Positions 7,981 through 15,519 of a stretch of DNA of 64,000 nucleotides are shown here, piece after piece. The translations under genes were made by a program, and so were the position numbers. Under the pieces are notes generated by a model. It searched no databases and had not been told where the DNA came from. It saw only the letters and a program-made list of their open reading frames with translations. The number at the start of each line of letters is the position of its first letter. The stretch's first letter is position 1. Source of the stretch: CADEDH01 sp047974625 (GTDB lineage: Bacteria > Actinomycetota > Acidimicrobiia > Acidimicrobiales > SZUA-35); the NCBI GenBank assembly GCA_047974625.1, contig JBKECK010000045.1, positions 118,901 through 182,900 on the forward strand, given 5' to 3'.

Positions 7981-9144
7981 ATGGACTTCGCCCCCGACGA
8001 CGACCACCAGGCGATCATCGACGCAGTGGATCGGGTTTGTACCCGGTTCGACGACACCTACTGGTCGGAATGCGACCGTGATCACCGCTTCCCCTGGGAG
8101 TTCTACGACCTGATGGCGGAGGGAGGCTGGCTGGGCATCGCCATCCCCGAGGCGTATGGGGGCGGCGGCCGGGGCATCACCGAGGGCGCGCTTATCTTGA
8201 ACCGGGTGGCGGCGTCCGGGGCGGCCATGAACGGCTCCACCGCCCTCCACCTGACCATGTTCGGCTTGAACCCGGTGGTGAAGTTCGGCAATGACCGGCT
8301 CAAGGAGACCTACCTCCCCCGGGCGGCCGCCGGCCAGCTCCACGTGGCCTTCGGGGTGACCGAGCCCGACGCTGGCACTGACACGAGCCGGATCACCACC
8401 CGGGCCATCGAGGACGGCATGGGCGGCTGGATCATCCGGGGTCGGAAGATCTGGACCTCCAAGGCCCTCGAATCGGAGGTGGTCCTGCTGCTGGCCCGCA
8501 CCGACGGGGAGCCCGGCGAGGGTTTCGGTGGCCTCACCCTGTTCCTGGCCGACCTGAATCCCGACCATGTGGACATCCGGCCCATCCCCAAACTGGGCCG
8601 CAACGCGGTGGCGTCCTGCGAGGTGGCCTACGACGACCTGCCGGTGGAGGGCTGGCGGATGGTCGGTGAGCGGGGGCGGGGATTCCACCACCTCCTCCAC
8701 GGCCTCAACCCGGAGCGCATCCTCCTGGCCGGTACCGCCTGCGGCATCGGCGAGGCCGCCCTGCGGCGGGCCACCAACTACGCCAAGGAACGCGAGGTCT
8801 TCGGCCGCCCCATCGGTGCCAACCAGGCCATCGCCCACCCCCTGGCCAAGGCCAGGATGGAGCTCGACGCTGCCTTCACCGTGATGCTCAAGGCGGCCTG
8901 GCGCTACGACAACGGCCTGGAGTGCGGGGCCGAGGCCAACACCGCCAAGTACCTGGCTGCCGAGGCCTGCTTCTTCGCCGCCGACCAGGCGGTGCAGACC
9001 CTGGGGGGCCTCGGCTACGCCACCGAGTACCACGTCGAGCGGTACTGGCGGGAGGCCCGGCTCCAACGCCTGGCCCCGGTGAGCCAGGAGATGACCTGCA
9101 ACTTCATCGCCCAGAACGTGCTGGGCCTGCCCCGCAGCTACTGA
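7981..9144 (+). CDS. Acyl-CoA dehydrogenase
   Basis: A 387-residue flavoprotein forming an alpha-beta double bond in an acyl-CoA. FGVTEPDAGTDTSRI and GRKIWTSKA are the FAD and substrate-binding signatures of the middle domain. The C-terminal helical domain has TLGGLGYATEYHVERYWRE. Where short- and medium-chain enzymes carry the catalytic Glu (YEGTSE), this one reads LAPVSQE, so the base is elsewhere or the enzyme belongs to a divergent branch. It overlaps the convergent aroQ stop by 7 bases. It stands alone on the plus strand after the kinase. Confidence 0.88.
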   Translation: MDFAPDDDHQAIIDAVDRVCTRFDDTYWSECDRDHRFPWEFYDLMAEGGWLGIAIPEAYGGGGRGITEGALILNRVAASGAAMNGSTALHLTMFGLNPVVKFGNDRLKETYLPRAAAGQLHVAFGVTEPDAGTDTSRITTRAIEDGMGGWIIRGRKIWTSKALESEVVLLLARTDGEPGEGFGGLTLFLADLNPDHVDIRPIPKLGRNAVASCEVAYDDLPVEGWRMVGERGRGFHHLLHGLNPERILLAGTACGIGEAALRRATNYAKEREVFGRPIGANQAIAHPLAKARMELDAAFTVMLKAAWRYDNGLECGAEANTAKYLAAEACFFAADQAVQTLGGLGYATEYHVERYWREARLQRLAPVSQEMTCNFIAQNVLGLPRSY

Positions 9145-9596
9145 CCCGGGGTCTCTCCCCCGCGGAGGTGCTCGGCCAGGGCGTCGATGGCCAGGCGGTA
9201 CCCGTGCGCCCCCAGCCCGGCGATCGTGCCCAGGCACACCGGGGCCAACAATGACCGGCGCCGGAACGACTCCCGGGCGTGGACGTTCGACAGGTGCACC
9301 TCCACCACAGGGATGCCGATGGCGGCGATGGCGTCCCGGAGGGCGACGCTGGTGTGGGTGTACCCGCCCGGGTTGAACACCACGCCGTCGTCGTCGGCCC
9401 GGGCCCGGTGGAGGGCGTCGATCAGGGCGCCCTCACCGTTGGCCTGGTCGTGGTGGACCGCCACCCCGATGGTCTCGCCATGGGCCACGCAGTCGGCCAT
9501 GATGTCGGCCAGGGTGGCGTGGCCGTAGACCTCGGGTTCCCGCGTGCCGAGCAGGTTGAGGTTCGGGCCGTTCAGGATGAGCAGGCGGGTTCCCAC
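9138..9596 (-). CDS. aroQ: Type II 3-dehydroquinate dehydratase
   Basis: Converts 3-dehydroquinate to 3-dehydroshikimate in the shikimate pathway; the type II enzyme is a small dodecameric protein. NGPNLNLLGTREPEVYG holds the N-terminal active-site loop and its tyrosine. NPGGYTHTSVALRDA and EVHLSNVHARESFRRRS carry the conserved substrate residues, including the histidine. GTIAGLGAHGYRLAIDAL closes the fold. GTG 9596 gives 152 residues, the usual length; a GTG at 9668 would add 24 residues without family similarity. No other shikimate gene is nearby. Confidence 0.92.
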   Translation of the reverse strand: MGTRLLILNGPNLNLLGTREPEVYGHATLADIMADCVAHGETIGVAVHHDQANGEGALIDALHRARADDDGVVFNPGGYTHTSVALRDAIAAIGIPVVEVHLSNVHARESFRRRSLLAPVCLGTIAGLGAHGYRLAIDALAEHLRGGETPGQ

Positions 9597-9721
9597 CGCC
9601 GGCAGGGTAGCCGCCGCCAGCCCGGTCACGGGGGACGCACCGGCCGGGGCGCGGGTGGGCGCTACCACCCAGCCCCGCCCACCCGGCCCGCCGGGCCCGA
9701 CGGTTAGGGTCGGGGACGCCC

Positions 9722-10864
9722 ATGCACGTCCCCGTCCGCCTCTACACCCTCCTCCACCCGTCGGTGTCGCCGGGGGTCCTGCTGGCGGTGGCGTTCAGCA
9801 CCTTCGTCCTCGGTGCCTCCCCCTTCCTGTTCGGTCTGGTCTCCGACCACTATGGCGTCGGGCTCGGTCTGGCCTCCCTGGTCGGGGTGGCCCAGATGCT
9901 CGGTTTCGTCGTCGGGTCCTGGGGGGCCGGGCGGTTCCTGGTCCCCCGCCGGCGGGTCTTCGTGGTCTGCCTGGCCTCGGCCGTGGTGGCCAACCTGGCC
10001 TCGGGGATGCTGCCCCCGTTCCCGGTCCTGATCGCCCTCCGTCTGGTCAGCGGCCTCGGCCTGGGCCTGATCTCGTGGTTCGCCTGGGTGCAGGTGTTCG
10101 GCGACGAGGACGGGATGGGCGACGTGGCCGTGATCGGTCCCGTTGCCGGGATCATCGCCAGTCCCCTGATCGCCCTGTTCGCCCGGGGCGGGGTCGCCCA
10201 GGTGTTCACCATGCTCGGCGTCCTGGCCGTCGTCCCCCTGGTCATGAACCGGTCAACCGGGGCCGCCGACCGGGTGCCGCCCCGGGCCGGACGGTCCCGC
10301 CCGGTCCCTGTCGCGGTGACCCTGTTGATCTGCCTCGGCCTGTTCACGATCGGCGGATCATCGGTGTTCCAGTTCGCCGTCGTCCTAGGCCGGGACCGGC
10401 TGGGCCTGGACGCCGGGGCGGTCTCCTGGGCCCTGTCCGCCAACGCGGTGGCCGCCATCCCGGCCACCCGCTGGCCGTACCGGCGGGGCCTGCCGGGGCC
10501 GTGGATGGCCGTCACCGGGGCGTGTGCCCTGGCCCTCACGGTCGCCCCGGCGGTCGGGGTGTTCGTGGGGGCGATCGTGGTGTGGGGGTTCGCCTTCTGG
10601 ATGGGGGTGCCCGGGGTGTTCACCGTGCTGGCCGACCGGTCGGCCCACCCGGCCGACCGGGCCGGCGACGCCCAGGCCGTGATGGCGGCGGGCCGGGTCA
10701 TCGGCCCGGTCCTGGGTGGGGTCCTCCTCGACGCCGGCGGTGCCCTCACCCTCGGTCTGGTCGGTTCCACCCTGATGGTGGCGGCCGGGGCCGGGGTGTT
10801 CGCGGCCCGGGCGTCGAGTCGGCCCCGACCCCGGGTCTACGACCTGGACCGAGACCTGGATTGA
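9722..10864 (+). CDS. MFS transporter
   Basis: A 380-residue membrane protein with about eleven or twelve hydrophobic segments and short charged loops, such as RRRVFV between early helices. A more polar central linker near residues 180-200 separates the two six-helix halves, as in major facilitator proteins. The last helix is followed by a short RPRPRVYDLDRDLD tail. The substrate cannot be inferred. It is divergent from aroQ and ends 4 bases before the convergent ktrA stop. Confidence 0.75.
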   Translation: MHVPVRLYTLLHPSVSPGVLLAVAFSTFVLGASPFLFGLVSDHYGVGLGLASLVGVAQMLGFVVGSWGAGRFLVPRRRVFVVCLASAVVANLASGMLPPFPVLIALRLVSGLGLGLISWFAWVQVFGDEDGMGDVAVIGPVAGIIASPLIALFARGGVAQVFTMLGVLAVVPLVMNRSTGAADRVPPRAGRSRPVPVAVTLLICLGLFTIGGSSVFQFAVVLGRDRLGLDAGAVSWALSANAVAAIPATRWPYRRGLPGPWMAVTGACALALTVAPAVGVFVGAIVVWGFAFWMGVPGVFTVLADRSAHPADRAGDAQAVMAAGRVIGPVLGGVLLDAGGALTLGLVGSTLMVAAGAGVFAARASSRPRPRVYDLDRDLD

Positions 10865-10867
10865 GGG

Positions 10868-11590
10868 TCAGCCGGCGGCGAAACGGGCGAAGCGTTCGGT
10901 GTCGGACACCGTGCCGGCCACCAGAACCAGGTCACCCTCGCCCAGGACCGTGTCGGCGGTGGCGTAGGTGAACGACCCGCCGAGGGGTTTGACGCACACG
11001 ACGGTCACCGCGAAGTCCCGACGCAGGTCGGCCTCAGCCAGGGTCTTGCCCAGCAGGTCCGGTGGGGCGTTGAGCTCGGCCAGGACGAACCCCTCGTCGA
11101 GGATGAAGTAGTCGAGCACCTGACCGCTCACGGCGTGGGCCACCCGCTGGCCCATCTGGGCCTCCGGGTACACCACATGGTGGGCGCCGACCCGTTCCAG
11201 GATCCGGCCGTGTTCGCTGGTGATGGCCTTGGCCCAGATGTTGTGCACCCCGATGTCGGCCAGGGCCGACACCGACAGGATGCTGGCCTCGATGTCGGTC
11301 CCGATGGCTACCACGGCCACGTCGAACCCGCTGGCCCCGATCTGGCCCAGGGCGGCCGCACTGGTGCCGTCGGCCACCCGCACGTGGGTGAGCCGGTCCG
11401 CCCACTGGTTGACCAGCAGCTGGTCGGTGTCGATGGCCATGACCTCCAGCTCCATGTCCACCAGGGTCGAGGCCAGGGCTGTCCCGAACCGGCCCAGCCC
11501 GATGACCAGCACCGACGAAGCCGAGCCGCCGACGGTCCGGCCGTCGTTTCGCTGGGAGACCCAGTCCCACAGGCGATCCAGGTTGCTCAT
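10868..11590 (-). CDS. ktrA: Potassium uptake regulatory subunit, TrkA/KtrA type
   Basis: A 240-residue cytoplasmic gating subunit. An RCK (TrkA-N) domain has VLVIGLGRFGTALA, the dinucleotide or ATP-binding glycine loop, followed by an acidic residue after the second strand (AIDTD). A TrkA-C domain occupies about residues 155-240. It binds nucleotide and gates the KtrB channel. ATG 11590 is preceded by ggaggg. It lies 88 bases downstream of ktrB and both read from the minus strand, so an operon is likely. Confidence 0.92.
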   Translation of the reverse strand: MSNLDRLWDWVSQRNDGRTVGGSASSVLVIGLGRFGTALASTLVDMELEVMAIDTDQLLVNQWADRLTHVRVADGTSAAALGQIGASGFDVAVVAIGTDIEASILSVSALADIGVHNIWAKAITSEHGRILERVGAHHVVYPEAQMGQRVAHAVSGQVLDYFILDEGFVLAELNAPPDLLGKTLAEADLRRDFAVTVVCVKPLGGSFTYATADTVLGEGDLVLVAGTVSDTERFARFAAG

Positions 11591-11678
11591 GCGCCCTCCG
11601 ATGGCGACGAGGAGGAGGAGCCGGCCGTGGGGCCGGGCCGTCTGCTCAGATCCCGACGGACCGTAGCGGCTGGAGGCA

Positions 11679-13109
11679 TCATCCCACGATCAGTTCCTCT
11701 TCGGCGTAGCCGAACTGGCGGGGCTGGGAGCGCAACAGCACAGCGGTCCCGAAGGTCACGGGTCCGACCCGGCCCAGGAACATCACCAGGATGATGATCA
11801 CCCGACCGATCGCACCCAGGGCGGGGGTGACCCCGGTGGACAGCCCCACCGTGCCGAAGGCCGACGAGGCCTCGAACAGCAGACCGGCCAGGGGCAGGGA
11901 GTCCTGGAAGACCGACAGCAGGAACACGGCCGTGCCCACCGTGCCCAGGGAGACGATGACCAGGGTCAGGGCCTGACGTTGCTGGGGCGGGGTGATCGCC
12001 CGGTTGAACATGGTGGTGGTGGGGTCGCCCCGTAGCTCGGCCAGCGAGGAACGCACCACCACCGCGAACGTGGAGGTCTTGATCCCGCCTCCGGTGGAGG
12101 CGCTGGACGCCCCCACCATCATCAGGAGGATCATCAACATCCAGGTGGCGGTGTGGAGGCCCCCGATGGACACCGTGTTGAAGCCGGCGGTGCGGGCGGT
12201 GGCCGACTGGAAGAACGAGGCCAGGATCCGCTCGTCGATGGGGAGGCCACCCAACGTCTCCGGGTTCCGCCACTCCAGGACGGCGAACATGATCGTGCCG
12301 CCCACCAGGAGATTGGCCGTCATGGCCAGGGTCACCTTGCTGTGCAGGGTCCAGGTGGAGGGTCGGCGCCAGCGCCGTCGGAGCTCGAACACCACCGGGA
12401 AACCGATACCGCCGATGATGAAGGAGGCGGCGATGATCAGGTTCACCATCCAGTCGCCGGTCCGGTCCTCCAGGCCGCCGGGGAAGGTGGAGAACCCGGC
12501 GTTGTTGAACGCCGAGACCGAATGGAAGACACCCTCCCAGACCGCCCGGCCCACCCCCTGACCCTCCACCACGAACCGGCCGGCCAGGAGAAGGGCCATC
12601 AGGGCCTCGGTGGCGGCCACGAAACGGACGATGTCACGGATCAGGTTGCTGAGCACGCCGAGGTCGCTGAGGCCGATCTCGGCCCCGGCCAGCAGCCCGC
12701 TGCGCACCCCGAGCCGACGGTTGAGCGAGATGCCGAAGAAGCCGGCCATGGTGAGCACCCCCAGGCCACCCACCTGGATCAGGCCCACCAGGACGGCCTG
12801 ACCGAACGGACTCCACACCAGTGAGGTGTCCACGACGGCCAGTCCGGTGACCGTCACCGCCGAGGCCGAGGTGAACAGGGAGTCGAGGAAGGAGACCCGG
12901 ATCCCGCTTCGGTGGCTCATGGGCAGCCACAGCAGGATCCCCCCGACCAGGATCGTGATCCCGAACCCGAACACGACGATGGCGCCGGGATGGGAGATCC
13001 GGCGGTCCCGGCCGCTCACCGCGCGCCGGCTTGTGGAGTTGTCGCGGCCCGTGACGTGGCCGATGCCCTGGACAATGCGTGGCCCTCCACGGCTGGTGGT
13101 CGACGGCAT
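11679..13109 (-). CDS. ktrB: Potassium uptake channel subunit, TrkH/KtrB type
   Basis: A 476-residue membrane protein with the fourfold pore-loop layout of TrkH/KtrB. The selectivity segments are SAVTVTGL, SAFNNAGFST, TARTAGFNT and SAFGTVGLSTG, each with the key glycine. SSASTGGGIKT before the last repeats is the conserved intramembrane-loop region that gates the pore. The first 40 residues are polar and poorly conserved, so the exact start is uncertain. It works with KtrA downstream in potassium import and osmotic or pH homeostasis. Confidence 0.92.
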   Translation of the reverse strand: MPSTTSRGGPRIVQGIGHVTGRDNSTSRRAVSGRDRRISHPGAIVVFGFGITILVGGILLWLPMSHRSGIRVSFLDSLFTSASAVTVTGLAVVDTSLVWSPFGQAVLVGLIQVGGLGVLTMAGFFGISLNRRLGVRSGLLAGAEIGLSDLGVLSNLIRDIVRFVAATEALMALLLAGRFVVEGQGVGRAVWEGVFHSVSAFNNAGFSTFPGGLEDRTGDWMVNLIIAASFIIGGIGFPVVFELRRRWRRPSTWTLHSKVTLAMTANLLVGGTIMFAVLEWRNPETLGGLPIDERILASFFQSATARTAGFNTVSIGGLHTATWMLMILLMMVGASSASTGGGIKTSTFAVVVRSSLAELRGDPTTTMFNRAITPPQQRQALTLVIVSLGTVGTAVFLLSVFQDSLPLAGLLFEASSAFGTVGLSTGVTPALGAIGRVIIILVMFLGRVGPVTFGTAVLLRSQPRQFGYAEEELIVG

Positions 13110-13116
13110 GGGTGGT

Positions 13117-13139
13117 CACCGCCGGGTCGGCCGGCGGTG
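13117..13139 (-). terminator. 9-bp GC hairpin between the selenoprotein gene and ktrB
   Basis: The arms caccgccgg (13117-13125) and ccggcggtg (13131-13139) are exact complements around a 5-base loop. It lies about 80 bases beyond the stop of the UGSC gene, just upstream of ktrB, and is a plausible end of the selenoprotein operon. Confidence 0.45.
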
Positions 13140-13219
13140 GGGTGACGCCCCGGGGCGGGCACCCCGGTGGGAACGCTAGTGGCGTGGTGGGCGGACGCGG
13201 CGAGCGGCGCTCGGTGGGC

Positions 13220-13747
13220 CTACGGAGCGAACAGCAGACCGGCGGCCGCCTCGACGGTGGCGGCGGCCCGGGCGGCCAGGCTGCCGGCGTCGGCCGAGGA
13301 GATCGGATGGTCGATCACGGCGAACCGGTAGCCAGCGTAGCCGAGGGTGGAGGCCATCAGGGCGGAACCGTCGACGAAGGGGGTGGTGATGACGGCCACC
13401 GCCGGAATCCCCATCCGCTCGGCGGTCACGGCGTCGTGCAGACTGCACGACGAGCAACTGCCTCAATCACCCACCCCGGCGAACAGGGCCGCCCACTCGG
13501 CCGCCTCGGCCATGATCTCCGGACCCGCAGGGGCCGAGTAGTTGGGTTTGACCAGGCGCTGGACCTCCGCGACCCCGTAGCGGTCGTGGAGGAGCCGGGA
13601 GACGTGGTCGAAGAAGGGGCCGGTGTTGACCTTGCCGTTCGAGACCACGCCGACCACCCGGCCGGCGAGGGCGTCGGGACCGGCCAGACGGGGGGCCAGG
13701 GGTGACGGTGTGGGGTCGGCTTCGTGGCCGGGGTCGACGATGTGCAC
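13220..13747 (-). CDS. UGSC-family selenoprotein with in-frame UGA (Sec95)
   Basis: The frame runs from GTG 13747 (site aagga just upstream) to the stop at 13220 with one internal TGA at 13463-13465. Reading that TGA as selenocysteine gives 175 residues with Sec at 95 and the motif GVGD-U-GSC-SSC. Sequence on both sides is well-ordered protein: VVGVVSNGKVNTGPFFDH before, and MGIPAVAVITTPFVDGSA and FAVIDHPISS after. U-G-S-C is the name-giving motif of an annotated (seleno)protein family. The U-G-S-C-x-x-C pattern, then an Ile-Pro-x-Val strand and a His-Pro, resembles the Sec segment of glycine/sarcosine/betaine reductase subunit B (U-G-T-C-T-R-C-G); I infer a related reductive active site. The biochemical role is unknown. 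It is second in an operon after the 357-residue protein upstream. A conventional caller would split it in two at the TGA. Confidence 0.85.
13432..13462 (-). other. Bacterial SECIS-like hairpin downstream of the UGA codon
   Basis: On the minus strand the 10 bases after UGA are followed by a perfect 9-bp stem (13452-13444 with 13440-13432) closing the loop GUC. The apical stem thus begins 11 bases after the UGA, and its loop starts with G. Both are features of SelB-binding SECIS elements in bacterial selenoprotein mRNAs. The hairpin lies within the coding sequence, as bacterial SECIS elements do. Confidence 0.8.
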
Positions 13748-13819
13748 GACAGAGGTCCTTGGGAAAGCTGGGATCGGGGGACGGTGGGGTGGGTTCGGGA
13801 TCGGTGGGTGGTTCGGCGG

Positions 13820-14893
13820 TCAACAGTCCAGACAGGCACCGATGGGGACGGTCACCGCCCGGGAGCGGGTGCCCAACCATGGTGGGATCACCGCGCCGAA
13901 ACCGCCGGCGTCGCCGCCCGCCGACACCACGATCAGGTCGGCGGGATCGGCCAGGGCGGAGTAGCGGCGGTGACGGTTGGCGTCGTCTACCATCGCCCCC
14001 TTGCCCACCGAGGCCCACTCGCCCCGTTCGATCACGGCCCGTTCGGCCACCGCCTCCTGGAACCGGCGGACCGACCAGCCGGCGTGGTGGAACACCGCCC
14101 GGAGCTGGGGGGGAACCACCACGGTGTAGTTGCCGCCCCAGATCGAGTAGTTGCGCATGTTGGCCCGGATCTCGGCGGCGAAGGTCTCGGCCAGCTCGGC
14201 GGGGTCGGTGGTCCACTCGTTCATCAGCTGGCGGGGTCCGCCGGCCGCCGCCACCGTCACCGACGACAGGTCTCCGGGCACCCCCCGTTGCTCCCCGACC
14301 GACAGCCAGGGCCGGCCGGCCGGGTCGTCGGCCACGCAGTACGACAGCTTGCCCGGATGGCCGAGGGTGGAACGGTCGAGGCCGCCGGGTCGGGCGTCGA
14401 GCAGGTTCCTCAGGACCAGCCGGACGGCCCGGCCGATGGTGACGGCGAACGGGTCGGCCCCGCCGAGGGCGGAGTGGGCGCTGGTCATGCCCAGCTCACT
14501 GGTGACCGGGCCGGACACGATGACCAGGAGGGCACAGCCGCCGGTGGAGGCGGTGGCCCCGTGGACCAGGAGATCGGGGTGGCACATGGCCTGCACGGCC
14601 GTGGCCACCACGGGGAAGGCGGGGGGTGGGCAGCCGGCCAGGACGGCGTTGGCGGCCACCTTCTCGGCGGTCAGGGCCCGCTGCTTCACCGGTTCGATCC
14701 CGACGATGTGGTCCGCGGGCATGCCGGCCCAGGTGAGCATGGCCTCCACCCGTTCGGGGGTGGGGACCACCACAGGAAGCCCGTCGCCCCAGCCGGCGGC
14801 GGCGATGATGGTGTGGGCGTCGGCCTCGTCGTCGGCGGGGTGACGGGTGGCCCGGTTCTGGGGCGGTTCGAGTTCGGTGACGAGACGATCCAT
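13820..14893 (-). CDS. Conserved protein paired with the UGSC selenoprotein, C-terminal CxxC
   Basis: A 357-residue protein I know only as a conserved hypothetical family found beside UGSC proteins. Recognisable segments are GLPVVVPTPERVEAML near the start, ALTAEKVAANAVLAGCPP, GATASTGGCALLVIVSGP and STLGHPGKLSYCVAD. It has several cysteines and ends in GACLDC, a CxxC pair at the extreme C-terminus. That would suit a thiol relay to the selenocysteine partner (inference). There is no signal peptide or membrane segment, so it is probably cytoplasmic. ATG 14893 is preceded by aaggggag. The stop lies 72 bases before the UGSC start on the same strand. Confidence 0.75.
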   Translation of the reverse strand: MDRLVTELEPPQNRATRHPADDEADAHTIIAAAGWGDGLPVVVPTPERVEAMLTWAGMPADHIVGIEPVKQRALTAEKVAANAVLAGCPPPAFPVVATAVQAMCHPDLLVHGATASTGGCALLVIVSGPVTSELGMTSAHSALGGADPFAVTIGRAVRLVLRNLLDARPGGLDRSTLGHPGKLSYCVADDPAGRPWLSVGEQRGVPGDLSSVTVAAAGGPRQLMNEWTTDPAELAETFAAEIRANMRNYSIWGGNYTVVVPPQLRAVFHHAGWSVRRFQEAVAERAVIERGEWASVGKGAMVDDANRHRRYSALADPADLIVVSAGGDAGGFGAVIPPWLGTRSRAVTVPIGACLDC

Positions 14894-15048
14894 GCGGCTA
14901 CTCCCCTTCCGGCCCCTTCCGGCACCTGCTCGGGTCGGCGACGACGCTAGCAGGCGGTGACCGGGGGCTCGAAGCCGGCGCCGGCAACCGGGCGCGGTTG
15001 CCTACCGGTGGGGCTGTTCGGCGCTGATGTCGGGCCATACTCGATGGC

Positions 15049-15492
15049 ATGAGTGAGAAGATCCCGATCCGGTTCCGCAAGACCCGTTCCGGGAGCTGGG
15101 CGGTCATGGGGCCGGTCGAAGACCTGGAACAGGCGGTGGCCGGCGACGGCAAGGTCGAGGTGCTCAAGCGGTCGGGCGACACCTCGTCGTTCACGGTGGC
15201 GTCCCTGGGCCGCCCGTTCGACGTCGACGGGGTGCAGATGTGCTACGGCTACGCGGCCGGCGACGGAGACGGTGAGGCCACCGACGAGGCCGCCTCCTCT
15301 GGCGGTTCGACCGGCTCCTCCGGCTCCGGCTCCGGCCCGGGCGGTGGTGGTCGCCCGGCCGGTGGCCCCGACCGGGCCGGCGCCCGGCGCCCGGCTCGCC
15401 GGCGGGCCGGCTCCCCACCACCGGTTGACCCGTCTGAGCCCCTGCCCGTGTACCAGGGTGGCCCCGAGGACGAGGCCCACTCCGAGTTCTGA
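15049..15492 (+). CDS. Small protein with a conserved-looking N-terminus and disordered tail
   Basis: A 147-residue protein. The first 70 residues (IPIRFRKTRSGSWAVMGPVE, then LKRSGDTSSFTVASLGRPF) look like a small all-beta fold. The rest is a Ser-Gly-Pro-Arg-rich tail without predicted structure. I do not recognise a family. It is divergent from the selenoprotein operon and convergent with the molybdopterin oxidoreductase, so its context is uninformative. Codon use is like its neighbours, which supports a real gene. Confidence 0.65.
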   Translation: MSEKIPIRFRKTRSGSWAVMGPVEDLEQAVAGDGKVEVLKRSGDTSSFTVASLGRPFDVDGVQMCYGYAAGDGDGEATDEAASSGGSTGSSGSGSGPGGGGRPAGGPDRAGARRPARRRAGSPPPVDPSEPLPVYQGGPEDEAHSEF

Positions 15493-15519
15493 CCGGTCCG
15501 GGCCCACCCGGGCCCGAGA

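Noticed and set aside
9597..9668. 24-residue N-terminal extension of AroQ from GTG 9668
   Set aside because: The type II family starts directly before LLILNGPNLNLLG, and GTG 9596 fits.
13463..13465. TGA as a nonsense mutation splitting a pseudogene
   Set aside because: Both sides keep clean protein sequence, the TGA sits exactly in a U-G-S-C motif and a SECIS-like hairpin follows at the right distance.
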